From Actinomycetota bacterium (GTDB lineage Bacteria; Actinomycetota; Actinomycetes; Streptosporangiales; Streptosporangiaceae): DNA of 60,663 bases. The first letter of the stretch is position 1; each line of letters opens with the position of its first letter. The stretch is from assembly GCA_003168255.1 (NCBI GenBank), contig PMSU01000107.1, positions 1 to 60,663 of the forward strand, given 5' to 3'. The notes below the pieces were generated by a model. It searched no databases. It was not told where the DNA came from and saw only the letters and a program-made list of their open reading frames with translations. A program made the position numbers and the translations under genes. Shown in pieces: positions 37,686 through 46,154 of the stretch.

Positions 37686-38728
37686 TCTGGCTGACCTTGC
37701 GGCAGTTCCGCGTCGAGGCCTTGGTGGCGGTTGCTGTCCTCGGCGTGGTCGCGATCGTCCTGGCTCTTACCGGCCTGCACCTGGCGGACCTGTATGACAC
37801 CAGCGGGATTACCACCTGCCATGCCCACGGTGACTGCCCGGCGGTCACCGGCGACTTCCTGAACCGGGTCAATGCCAGCCTCACTGACCACCTGCCGCTG
37901 CTATTCGGCACCGCCCTGGTTGCCATCCCCGCCGTCATCGGCATGTTCTGGGGGGTGCCGCCGATCACCCGCGAGCTGAACGCCCGCACGCACCGGCTGA
38001 CGTTGAGCAAGAGCGTCAGCCGCACCCGCTGGCTGGCAATCAAGCTCAGCCTGATCGGCCTGGCCGCCATGGTCACCGCCGGGCTGTTCAGCCTCATGGT
38101 GACCTGGTCGGCCAGCCCCATCGATACAGCGAACATGAACCGGCTCCTGCCCGCGGTGTTCAGTGAGCGCGGCATCGCCCCCATCGGATACGCCGTGTTC
38201 GCCGTCGCGCTCGGGGTCACCGCCGGGATGCTCATCCGCCGGACCGTGCCCGCGATGGCCGTCACCCTCGCCGTCTTCACCGCCGTCCAGTTCGCGATGC
38301 GCGCGATCCGGCCCCACCTCATCGCTCCCGTCCACCTCATCTCGGCGATCACAGCAGTGAGCGGCGTGCAGCTCTTTCTGCCGCCGGGCAGCAGTACCGC
38401 CGGCACCACCCTGATCCCGGGCGCGCCCGGGAACCTGCCCGGCGCCTGGATCCTCTCCACCCAGACCATCAACGCCGCCGGGCATATAGTCAGTGGCGTG
38501 CCCCTATCCGCGACCGGAGCGCTGTCCGTAGCGACCTGCGGAGGGGGGAGTCAGTATCCCTCCCATGCCTGCTTCGCCGAGCTCGCCAAGCGCGGCTACC
38601 GGCAGCTGGTGACCTATCAGCCCGCCGGCCGCTTCTGGGCCTTCCAGTGGTACGAGACGGCAATCTTCGTTGCCCTGGCCCTCGCCCTGGCCGGGTTCTG
38701 CTTCTGGTGGATCCGCCGCCCGGCCTAA
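37682..38728 (+). CDS. ABC transporter permease subunit that has lost its ATPase
   Basis: 348 residues from ATG 37682, preceded by GGAGG at good spacing. About six membrane helices; MIWLTLRQFRVEALVAVAVL at the N-terminus, PITRELNARTHRLTLSKSVS as the coupling segment, and YQPAGRFWAFQWYETAIF near the end. Paralogue of the protein at 8736-9800. Because of the upstream deletion, the frame is also open from ATG 37553, which would add 43 foreign residues. Without an ATPase in the operon it would have to borrow one. Confidence 0.82.
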   Translation: MIWLTLRQFRVEALVAVAVLGVVAIVLALTGLHLADLYDTSGITTCHAHGDCPAVTGDFLNRVNASLTDHLPLLFGTALVAIPAVIGMFWGVPPITRELNARTHRLTLSKSVSRTRWLAIKLSLIGLAAMVTAGLFSLMVTWSASPIDTANMNRLLPAVFSERGIAPIGYAVFAVALGVTAGMLIRRTVPAMAVTLAVFTAVQFAMRAIRPHLIAPVHLISAITAVSGVQLFLPPGSSTAGTTLIPGAPGNLPGAWILSTQTINAAGHIVSGVPLSATGALSVATCGGGSQYPSHACFAELAKRGYRQLVTYQPAGRFWAFQWYETAIFVALALALAGFCFWWIRRPA

Positions 38729-38798
38729 CTGGCGGGTGACTCACACACAGTCGTGCAGGCGCGTGAAGACCCGGCCGCTGATTGATACCTTTGTCCAG

Positions 38799-39104
38799 AT
38801 GGCGGCTATATGCGTCTTTTGCTCAGGCAGGCCGGGCGTTCCCGCCAGGTACATCGCCGATGCAGCGCATCTTGGCGCGGTAATCGCCTCGCATGGGCAC
38901 AGCCTGGTTTTCGGCGGAGGCGGCTCCGGGATGATGGGCGCGCTGTCGAATGCCGCCTCGGCCGGCGGAGCGCCTGTCACCGGGGTCGCGCCTCAGTCGG
39001 TAACCGGCCGCGGAGGATCGCTTTCAGCTGCGGGCGACCTCGTCGTCACCGTGGACCTGGGCTCGCGAAAGACAGCAATGTTCGCGCGCGGATATGGTGC
39101 TTGC
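38799..39104 (+). pseudogene. Truncated LOG-family (TIGR00730) gene
   Basis: From ATG 38799: MAAICVFCSGRPGVPARYIA, then GAVIASHGHSLVFGGGGSGM and VVTVDLGSRKTAMFARGYGA. These are the first half of LOG-family nucleoside monophosphate phosphoribohydrolases. The catalytic PGGxGTxxE motif, which should follow within 15 residues, is absent because the frame runs into a YjbR gene. Loss of function is almost certain. Confidence 0.65.
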
Positions 39105-39734
39105 GTGACGACCGCGGACGATATCCGGCGCTGGGCCACGGCGCTGCCTGAGGTCGAAGAAGCCAGCCATTTCCGGTTCCACGTCCCCGTCTTCAAAGTC
39201 CGGGGCAGGACCTTCCTCGGCATGGGCAAAGACGAGACAACGGCCGTGTTCTGCATCAGCGAGCAGGAGGCTGACAACGCGGCGGCGGCCGACCCGGGCT
39301 CCTGCGCCGCTGTCCGGCGCCAGGACGCGAGCAGAAGCTTCCTCGGCCTGCAGGTTGAGCTTGCCAGCGTCTGCGGGGAACGCATCCGGTGCCTGGTCGA
39401 GGAAGCATGGCGGGAGCAAGCGCCGAACGGCTGGCCGCCGGGCGTGACCAGAGCAGGCCGGCTTCGCCGTAGCCAGACTGGGCAATCGCGCGGTGATGCC
39501 TTCGGCCTGACCGTCCGCACAGCAGGACCAGTCGCCCCCACACGGTTCATCACCACTGTGTTAATCCGCCAGCCCTCCCGCAAGGCTCCGCGCACAGTAC
39601 CGGTCCGCCCATGCCCAGGTTCGGCGTGGATGTACCAACTTCCGCGATCATCAATTGAGGGGTGCAGAGTTGGACGATATGGGCTCGCTCCCACCGTGTC
39701 GGCACCATCAACTACTCGCTCTCATGCCGAATAG
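39105..39734 (+). CDS. MmcQ/YjbR family protein with a run-on C-terminus
   Basis: From GTG 39105 the sequence reads VTTADDIRRWATALPEVEEA, then RFHVPVFKVRGRTFLGMG and VEEAWREQAP, a complete MmcQ/YjbR domain (about 108 residues, a CyaY-like fold proposed to bind DNA). No stop follows; another ~100 residues of low-quality sequence run to 39734, so the native 3' end was lost. The GTG is in frame with the truncated LOG gene, so a 311-residue chimera could be made. No ribosome site is evident before the GTG. Confidence 0.65.
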   Translation: MTTADDIRRWATALPEVEEASHFRFHVPVFKVRGRTFLGMGKDETTAVFCISEQEADNAAAADPGSCAAVRRQDASRSFLGLQVELASVCGERIRCLVEEAWREQAPNGWPPGVTRAGRLRRSQTGQSRGDAFGLTVRTAGPVAPTRFITTVLIRQPSRKAPRTVPVRPCPGSAWMYQLPRSSIEGCRVGRYGLAPTVSAPSTTRSHAE

Positions 39735-39758
39735 CGCGTGTTGCGGATGATCACTGGT

Positions 39759-40556
39759 TCAGGTGTGCTGGGCGTGTCGCAGTTTGCCGCGGTTGACTTC
39801 GAGAAGTTCGCGGGCGGCAGGGTGGCTGCCGATCCAGGTGAAGGCGCGGTCCCAGTACTCCAGCCAGCAGAACTCGATCCTGGTGGGCCCGTCCTCGGAT
39901 TCCCAGGCGTTGCCGTCCAGCCACGCTGCCAGTTCCCAGGCCGCCGGGTACCCGGCCGGCTGCCAGAACCAGCCGTCATCGAAGATTCTCGCTCCGTCCG
40001 GGCTGAGGTGAAGCGCGCCGTGGAAGTAATCCAGGTAGTGATCGGGCCTGGGCTCCCCTGACCGGCAACTGGCCGGCTCACGGGCGGTCAGCAGGCGGCC
40101 GGTGGCAGCGTCTGAGACATCCAGCCTGTTCCACGCGGTGCGGTGGATGACCACGTTCCGGCCGTGGTGGCGGGCGAAAGCAAGGGAGAACGGCACGGTT
40201 TCCGCGTCGCCGCCGCCGTTGTCCAGGGCCATCGTGACCCGGCCGGCCCGCAGGTCGATCACCTCGCCGAACCTGCCGTAGTCATTGACCACCGCGGCAA
40301 ACAGGCCAGAGGCCGACACATGCAGCCGCCGCCGCAGGTCCTGACCGCGCCATGCCTGGTGACCGGGCTCTCCCGGAACCGAGGCCGCGGCCAGCGCCCG
40401 GCACGTGCCCGCCGCCAGATCCCACCTGCTGATCACCCCGCCCGCATCCAGGACCAGCCAGCCCCAGCCAGCCTCATCATCAACCGGCGCAAGATCAGCA
40501 ATGGCCTCCACGCCTGCGGGGAAGCCGGCATCGGTAACCGGCCCAACCTGGACCAT
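39759..40556 (-). CDS. Hypothetical protein, possibly beta-propeller, C-terminally shortened
   Basis: 265 residues. Tryptophan- and Asp-rich repeats such as WGWLVLDAGGVISRWDL, LHVSASGLFAAVVNDYGR and LHLSPDGARIFDDGWFW have WD-like blade spacing. No signal peptide. Proteins of this type in actinomycetes are longer, to my memory, with a further blade after the EYWDRAFTWIG segment; here the end (GKLRHAQHT) is abrupt and next to the junction at 39735. Function unknown. Confidence 0.5.
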   Translation of the reverse strand: MVQVGPVTDAGFPAGVEAIADLAPVDDEAGWGWLVLDAGGVISRWDLAAGTCRALAAASVPGEPGHQAWRGQDLRRRLHVSASGLFAAVVNDYGRFGEVIDLRAGRVTMALDNGGGDAETVPFSLAFARHHGRNVVIHRTAWNRLDVSDAATGRLLTAREPASCRSGEPRPDHYLDYFHGALHLSPDGARIFDDGWFWQPAGYPAAWELAAWLDGNAWESEDGPTRIEFCWLEYWDRAFTWIGSHPAARELLEVNRGKLRHAQHT

Positions 40557-40702
40557 GCCTCAATAGTCCCACCCGCACCCAGCCGGAAGGCATGGACACC
40601 GCACGCCCGACCGCCCGGTTCTGCCGCCGGGCGCGTGTTCTTGCGCGTTGGAGACGGCCGCTGCCAGGCTGATGTCTCGATTGATAGAAGCTGCTGGTGG
40701 GT

Positions 40703-40855
40703 TCAGGGACTGGCGGATGTCCCGTGCGCAGTGATCTGCTGGTCAAGCTGAGAGGGTCCGGTGATGACGATGGCCCTGGCTGGCTCGCCACTGGTCACGG
40801 TGAAGCCATGCAGGCGATCGCGGGGCACGAACACGAAACTGCCCGCTGTTGCCAT
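40703..40855 (-). pseudogene. C-terminal stub of a cupin protein
   Basis: The minus frame from 40855 reads ATAGSFVFVPRDRLHGFTVT followed by SGEPARAIVITGPSQLDQQI, the second cupin motif (G-x-x-x-F-V-P-x-x-x-x-H-x-F) and its following strand. The first motif and N-terminus are missing. It begins exactly where an integrase remnant starts on the other strand. Confidence 0.6.
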
Positions 40856-41020
40856 ACTTTCGTCACCACGATGCTTGATGCTGGCGTGGACCTGCGAGAC
40901 GTCCAGATCGCCGCCCGCCACGCCGACCCGCGGACGACGATGCGTTACGACAGAGCCCGCAACAACCTTGACCGCCACCCGAACTACATCCTCGCTGCCT
41001 ACATGGCCTCCGGCACCTGA
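40855..41020 (+). pseudogene. C-terminal stub of a tyrosine recombinase/integrase
   Basis: Reads HTFVTTMLDAGVDLRDVQIA then ARHADPRTTMRYDRARNNLD and ends ILAAYMASGT. The HxxF helix, the second His box (ARHADPRTT) and catalytic Tyr in TMRYDR are the C-terminal half of a tyrosine recombinase catalytic domain. The catalytic Arg and all upstream sequence are missing. An N-terminal integrase remnant is at 46630-46850. Confidence 0.65.
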
Positions 41021-41043
41021 CCAAGCCCCGGCTCAAGCCCGTA

Positions 41044-41073
41044 GACGCTCGGCATTGCCGAATAGCGAGCGTC
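41044..41073. repeat. Inverted repeat downstream of integrase stub
   Basis: GACGCTCG (41044-41051) and CGAGCGTC (41066-41073) are perfect 8-base arms around a 14-base loop. The loop and right arm contain TGCCGAATAGCG, also found at 39724-39735, 1.3 kb away. It could be a terminator or a recombination end. Confidence 0.4.
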
Positions 41074-41348
41074 GATGAGTGCATGCTTATGCGCCAGTCA
41101 GCATGTTCACTCGCGTTGAATGGGTTTACGCTTGGTGATCTTGAGCGCATCAGCGTCACAAAGTAGCGCCGAATCGGTCGTGGTGGTTCATGCCGCCTAT
41201 GACATCCGGCGACCGCACCGATCAACCAGATCTGGCGTCGGCCGCCCGGGATCGGCATCTTCTCTCGGGTATGCCGCGGATCGCTGTGGAGGCGGTTTCC
41301 TCAGCATGGCCATGGCGACTGCAGGCTCCAGCGCGTCCCCTGGGTTTG
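41074..41348. other. Gene-free stretch
   Basis: Open frames are present but none shows a recognisable domain, a credible ribosome site, or family-like sequence. It lies between the integrase stub and the end of the cyclase gene. Confidence 0.4.
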
Positions 41349-42704
41349 TCAGTCAGTCACCGCGAACAGTCGCCAGTCTCCCGGGACGCCCTTCAGTTCG
41401 TGCTCACCACGGTCTTCGAAGGTGAGGTCAGAGCCGGCGACGAGATCGACGATCGTCCTGGACACCAAGACGTCGCCAGGTCCGGCGAGGCTGGAGACCC
41501 GCTGGGCGATGTGAACTGCGATCCCGGCCACGTCGTCGCCCCGAAGCTCGATCTCCCCGATGTGAACTCCGGCCCGGACGTCCAGGCCGAGCTGGTGGAG
41601 CGCATCCCGGATGGCGAGAGCGCACTGGATGGCCCGGGCCGGGGCATCGAAGGTTGCCAGGGTGCCGTCGCCGGTGCTCTTCACGAACCGCCCGGCGAAG
41701 CGCCGGATCTGACGTCCGGTCATCTCGTCGTGCTGATCGAGTCGTTCCTTCCAGGCCCGGTCCCCCAGCAGTGCCGCCCGCTCGGTCGAACCGACAATGT
41801 CAGTGAACAATACGGCCGCCAGCGGCCGATGCGACGCGGGCACCTGACGAGTCCCGGTCAAGAACTCCTCGACTTCCCCAGCGACGTCGGCAGCGCAAAC
41901 CCAGGAGACATGATCGGCGCTGGCAAGCTCGACGTAGCGGGCTCCCGGGATGTGCTCGGCCAGGTAGCGGCCGTGTCCGACACGGATGTAAGCGTTGTCC
42001 CGGGCGTGGACAACCAGCGAGGGGACGGCCAGATCACCCAGTAGCGCCCGCACATCGCAGTCCAGCAGCATCCTCCAGACCGCGGAGGCCATAGCCGGGC
42101 TTGCTCCCCGGTGCCCGGCCCGGCGCCACCATGCCCGGAACGAGTCGTCCTGGGCCAGGCTTGGGGCCATCAGCGGGATGTCGTCGGCTTGCGGAGCCTG
42201 GGGATCCACCAGCCCTTCGAAGAACGGCTCAACGACGGCTGCGGGAACACCCACCGGATAGTCAGGCGTGCGGACAATCCGGGCGAAGGCGTTGATCAGC
42301 ACCAGCGCCTGCGTCCGCTCGGGATGGGTCGCCGCGAGCAAGATCGCAGCGGTGGCGAACTGGGCCGTACCCATCAGCACAGCGCGCTCGGAGCATGTGG
42401 CGTCCAGAACCGCCAGGGTATCTGCGGCTCATTGCTCCAGCGTGAATGGGGAAGATGCACCAACGGGATCGGACAGGCCGATCCCTCGCACGTCGAAGCG
42501 GATCAGCCGGGAGAATGACGTGAGCCGATCCACATGAGCCTGCCACCGGGCCTGCTCGCTGGTCGCATCGATCGGGAACAGCGTGCCGTCGCCTATCTCC
42601 ACGATGTCGAGCGGTCCCTCACCGCTGACCTGGAAAGCGATGTGGAGCCCGTCCGCAGCCCTGGCGTATCTGGTGTCGGGGCTACTAACCACCAGGCCAG
42701 TCAT
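41349..42704 (-). pseudogene. Alpha/beta-hydrolase–class III adenylate cyclase gene with one in-frame stop
   Basis: From ATG 42704 the frame reads MTGLVVSSPDTRYARAADGL to GLSDPVGASSPFTLEQ, then TGA at 42429-42431, then continues in the same frame with AADTLAVLDATCSERAVLMG and a complete cyclase domain to 41349. Homologues carry Arg or Trp at the stop position. The cyclase half has AVLFTDIVGSTERAALLGD (metal Asp), GRFVKSTGDGTLATF and VHIAQRVSSLAGPGDVLVS. Domain order is hydrolase-like then cyclase, as in many actinobacterial proteins. The hydrolase nucleophile elbow reads MGTAQFATA, lacking the Ser of GxSxG. Without the stop it would be 451 residues making cAMP. Confidence 0.8.
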
Positions 42705-42950
42705 ACCAGAGATGTCCGCGCGCCTCCACGGCGGAACCAGCCCGCGATCGATACCGGGCCGGTATGACGGCTCGAGCGCATGCGCGCGCGGACCTCCGCC
42801 CATCCGCGATCGGCAGCCCCTCCAGGGATGGGTCGCCCTTGGCGCCTGATCGGCGGGCGAAAAGAGCCGTTCCGCATTTCGGGACACCCTAGGTGCATCA
42901 TTAGGGTTCGGGACCGGAGAAGATCGTCGTGTGTCCGAAGGAGGGATGCC

Positions 42951-43730
42951 ATGGGCTGGGCCCAAGCCGGTCGCGGGTGGGGGCAGCGAGCTGTGGAGTG
43001 GGCGTATCTGCTCGAACCGTATGCGCGGCCCGCGAACGAGTTGCTCTTCGACCGGTTGCGCGTCAGTGATGGGGTACGTCTCCTGGACATCGCATGTGGA
43101 TCGGGATTTGCGGCGCAGCTCGCGTCGGACAGGGGCGCGGTTGTCGCCGGACTGGACGCAGCCGAGGCGCTGGTGACGGTCGCACGAGCGAGGACGCCGG
43201 CAGGTGACTTCCGCGTCGGCGACATGTTCGCCTTGCCGTTCGCCGATGACTGCTTCGACGTCGCGACAAGCTTCAACGGCATCTGGAAGGGATGCGAAGG
43301 CGCCCTCCGCGAGGCTCGCCGGGTCCTTGTTCCGGACGGTCGCTACGGAATGACCTTCTGGGGCCGGTACGAGCGACTCGGCCTGATGCCGTACTTCCTG
43401 AAGGTGATCGAGCTGTCCCCGCCCACCCATGGGGCGGCCAGCATGGAGCAAGGAGACACCGGGCGCCCAGGGGTCGTGGAGGACATGCTGGCGGCGACAG
43501 GGTTCAGGCTTGCCGAGCGGGGAACGGTCGACGTCGTGAACGAGTGGCCCGATGTTGCCACCGCCGTCCGGGCTCTCGCCGCAGCCGGACCGTCGGTCCC
43601 GGCGATCGAAGCAGTCGGGTACGACGCGTTCTGCGAGGTGCTGAGTGAGGTCATGTCGCCCCTCCATGACCGGGACACCGGCATCCGGGTTAAGTCCGAG
43701 TTCGGATGGATCAGCGCTGACGTTGGCTGA
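42951..43730 (+). CDS. Class I SAM-dependent methyltransferase
   Basis: 259 residues from ATG 42951, which has GAAGGAGGG six bases ahead. Motif I LLDIACGSGFAAQLA, motif II GLDAAEALV, GDMFALPFADDCFDVATSFN, and REARRVLVPDGRYGMTFW: the UbiE/COQ5-like small-molecule methyltransferase layout. Substrate unknown. Divergent from the broken cyclase gene, sharing a 246-base region. Confidence 0.87.
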   Translation: MGWAQAGRGWGQRAVEWAYLLEPYARPANELLFDRLRVSDGVRLLDIACGSGFAAQLASDRGAVVAGLDAAEALVTVARARTPAGDFRVGDMFALPFADDCFDVATSFNGIWKGCEGALREARRVLVPDGRYGMTFWGRYERLGLMPYFLKVIELSPPTHGAASMEQGDTGRPGVVEDMLAATGFRLAERGTVDVVNEWPDVATAVRALAAAGPSVPAIEAVGYDAFCEVLSEVMSPLHDRDTGIRVKSEFGWISADVG

Positions 43731-43845
43731 CGCCCCAGCTACACTGCTCGAAATCGCGCGCAGCCGCGCTTACCGGTCGGACCACCTGCGTCGCGCCGCT
43801 GGCAAGCTCGATCGGCGGCAGGTGCTGTGCCGGATGGGACGTCGC

Positions 43846-44245
43846 TCATGGTGAGCTGGTACCAGTCGCCCTTGGTGAGCACGTGCAGGCAAGGTCCCCT
43901 GCCGATGACGTGGGCCGACGTGGGGATGGGCTCCCCGCCGGGCAGCACGAGCCGGTGTTCGCCGGTTTGCCGGAACCGGTCGCCGTTGAGCAGGCCGGCT
44001 GCGAGCCGGTCGCGGTCGGGGCCGTAACCGCCGTAGAGGGCGGCCCGCGAGCCGCTGACCGCGAGCGCGTTGACGCTAGTGATGTGGTTGTGCCAGCCGG
44101 TGAGCGCGCCGTCGCGGACGCGCACGATCGGGAAATCGGTGTAGTAGCAGGTCCAGGCGGTGTCGCGGTCGACGTTGAGCGCGTAGCAGTCGCTGATGCT
44201 GCCATGCGGGCCGCCGCCCTGGCGCGACAGCTCGGCCTCGGGAGA
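43846..44245 (-). pseudogene. Truncated hypothetical gene, possible beta-propeller
   Basis: Only a central/C-terminal part is family-like: SISDCYALNVDRDTAWTCYY, TDFPIVRVRDGALTGWHNHI, AVSGSRAALYGGYGPDRDRL and HVIGRGPCLHVLTKGDWYQL. I remember this layout from actinomycete hypothetical proteins of about 300 residues. The sequence before about 44245 shows no homology and no start near it; the end past 43846 reads into unrelated bases. Function unknown. Confidence 0.5.
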
Positions 44246-44562
44246 GTGCGCGGTCTTGTTCCATATCGGACGATCGGTAACGCTTACTACAGGCGGCAGG
44301 TTGGCTGCCTGGCTGGGCTGAGAGCGGTCTCCTAGCCCGCGATCGGGGTCACCCAGGATCAGCGGGAGACCACGTCGTTCTGGGGCGCTTCGGACGGACA
44401 CGGGACAAGGCTGGCGACTAGCTCCTGGGCGCGCCGGCAGGGCCCGAGCGCCGGCGCACGGTCCACGAGACGTTCCTTCGCCTTTCTGCTCGATCCCGTA
44501 GTGGATCTCCGAACCCGTGAAGCGTGGCAATGGGCAACCAGTGGGTCCGGCCATCTCGAAGC
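44246..44562. other. Stretch without a supported gene
   Basis: Between the truncated hypothetical gene and the ArsR promoter. Minus frames are open, but the residues look random and no ribosome site stands before a start. Confidence 0.35.
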
Positions 44563-44590
44563 TTGACACATGCCGATACCGGAATATGAT
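44563..44590 (+). promoter_or_regulatory. Consensus sigma-70-type promoter, leaderless ArsR transcript
   Basis: TTGACA (44563-44568), 16-base spacer, TATGAT (44585-44590). Both hexamers are near-perfect vegetative boxes. The GTG at 44597 lies seven bases after the -10 box, where transcription should start. The message would therefore begin at or next to its start codon. The ATG at 44570 lies in the spacer and can be ruled out as a start. Confidence 0.75.
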
Positions 44591-44596
44591 CGGTCC

Positions 44597-44938
44597 GTGG
44601 CCCGCGCTTCGACGACGTCGGATGTCTTCAACGCCATTGCCGATATGCACCGCCGCGAAGTCCTGGACGCGCTAATCGATGGCGAGAAGGCGGTCGGGGC
44701 GATCGTGAGCGACCTCTCGATGTCCCAGCCTCAGGTGTCGAAGCACCTCCGGGTGCTCAGTGAGGTGGGACTCGTCAGGTGCCGCGCGGAGGGACGTCGC
44801 CGGCTGTACCGGCTGGAACCGGCGCACTTGCAGCCGTTTCGCGATTGGCTTGCCAAGTACGAGCGGGCGTTGAACGAGCGGCTGGATCGGATGGATGCCT
44901 ACCTCAAAGAGCTTCAACGGCAAGGAGACCTTCAGTGA
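44597..44938 (+). CDS. ArsR-family transcriptional regulator
   Basis: 113 residues from GTG 44597. A single winged helix: TSDVFNAIADMHRREVLDAL, SDLSMSQPQVSKHLRVLSEV, GLVRCRAEGRRRLYRLEPAH, then a helical tail. It is the subtype that lacks metal-binding cysteines and commonly pairs with AHSA1/SRPBCC genes. Its stop overlaps the SRPBCC start (GTGA). It probably represses its own operon. Confidence 0.88.
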   Translation: MARASTTSDVFNAIADMHRREVLDALIDGEKAVGAIVSDLSMSQPQVSKHLRVLSEVGLVRCRAEGRRRLYRLEPAHLQPFRDWLAKYERALNERLDRMDAYLKELQRQGDLQ

Positions 44939-45429
44939 CACCTAACCGGCATGGGTCCGCAATCGTCGAATACCCGAGCGAGCTCGTGATCGTCACCACC
45001 CGAGAGTTCGACGCGCCGATCGGGCTCGTCTTCGACGTGCTGACGAAGCCGGAGCATGTGCGCCACTGGTTCGCCCCTTTCGAGGACAAGATGACGGTGT
45101 GCTCGATGGACCTGCGCGTCGGGGGGGATTACCACATGGTCTTCGTGACGCCGGACGGGAAAGAGTGCTCGTTCCGTGGGACCTACCTGGAGGTCAAGCC
45201 GCCGACCCGGATCGTCCAGACGTGGCTGTTCGAAGGCTGGCCGGACGCGTGGGCCGACGAGACGGATGAGCTGAAGGAGGCTGACGGAATAACCACGCTG
45301 ACGGTGACGATGGTGTTCGGTGACAAGGCCGGCCGTGATCACATGACCAAGCACGACGGCCAGGAGTCCAGCTTCGACAAGCTGGAGGATTACCTGATGT
45401 CACTGCTCGGTAGAGAGGAAACGCCATGA
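44935..45429 (+). CDS. SRPBCC/AHSA1 domain protein
   Basis: 164 residues from GTG 44935 behind AAGGAGACC. START-like fold signatures: ELVIVTTREFDAPIGLVFDV, KPEHVRHWFAPFEDK, and TFRGTYLEVKPP-like CSFRGTYLEVKPPTRIVQTW. Binds a small hydrophobic ligand; often found with ArsR partners. Coupled to genes on both sides (GTGA and ATGA overlaps). Confidence 0.88.
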   Translation: MTPNRHGSAIVEYPSELVIVTTREFDAPIGLVFDVLTKPEHVRHWFAPFEDKMTVCSMDLRVGGDYHMVFVTPDGKECSFRGTYLEVKPPTRIVQTWLFEGWPDAWADETDELKEADGITTLTVTMVFGDKAGRDHMTKHDGQESSFDKLEDYLMSLLGREETP

Positions 45430-46154
45430 ACCTTCTGCTGACGTCTTCTGGCATCGCGAACACGAGCATCCACGACGCGCTTCTCGGCCTGCTGGGCAAG
45501 CCGATCGAGGAGTCCAGCGCCCTCGTCATTCCGACCGCGATATACCCCTTCCCCGGCGGTGCTGGCCACGCATGGGAGGCGATCTGCGGACGGAGCAAGA
45601 GTCCCTTCGCCGGACTGGGCTGGAAGTCTTTGGGCGTGCTGGAGCTCTCCGTGCTGCCAAGCATCGACGAAGAGTGCTGGGTCCCGGCGGTCCAGGAGAC
45701 CGACGCCCTGCTGGTTTGGGGCGGCGATCCAGTGTTCTTGTCGTACTGGATGCGGCGGTCCGGGCTTGCCGGCGTCTTGCCGTCGCTGCCTAGCGAGACG
45801 GTCTACCTGGGGGTGAGCGCCGGGAGCATCGCAGCAGCCTCCCCCTTTGCCGAGACTTACCGAGATCCGCGTCGCGGCAGCGGTGAAGCGCTCTCGACGG
45901 AAGACATCGTGTTCGATACACCCGATGGCGAACTCCGCATGATCCTGGTCAAGGCTCAGGGAGTCGGACTGGTTGATTTTGCGATTATTCCGCACGTGGA
46001 CAACGCGGATCACCAGGACATGGCCATGGCAGAACAATGGGCCGCGAGGATACCGGCGCCGACGTACGCGATCGACGACCAGACCGCCATCAAGGTGACC
46101 GACGGCAACGTCGAAGTCGTCTCCGAGGGGCACTGGAAGCTGTTTACCCCCTAG
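45426..46154 (+). CDS. Peptidase E (S51)-like, type 1 glutamine amidotransferase-fold protein
   Basis: 242 residues. The nucleophile elbow is YLGVSAGSIAAA with Ser as nucleophile; LLVWGGDPVFLSYWMRRSGL is the preceding conserved strand. Fold and motif match peptidase E, an Asp-dipeptidase, rather than true amidotransferases (no Cys nucleophile). The His in IIPHVDNADHQDM is the likely partner. Third gene of the ArsR operon. Confidence 0.85.
   Translation: MNLLLTSSGIANTSIHDALLGLLGKPIEESSALVIPTAIYPFPGGAGHAWEAICGRSKSPFAGLGWKSLGVLELSVLPSIDEECWVPAVQETDALLVWGGDPVFLSYWMRRSGLAGVLPSLPSETVYLGVSAGSIAAASPFAETYRDPRRGSGEALSTEDIVFDTPDGELRMILVKAQGVGLVDFAIIPHVDNADHQDMAMAEQWAARIPAPTYAIDDQTAIKVTDGNVEVVSEGHWKLFTP

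Noticed and set aside
44570..44596. ATG 44570 as ArsR start
   Set aside because: It lies inside the spacer of a consensus promoter whose -10 box ends at 44590.
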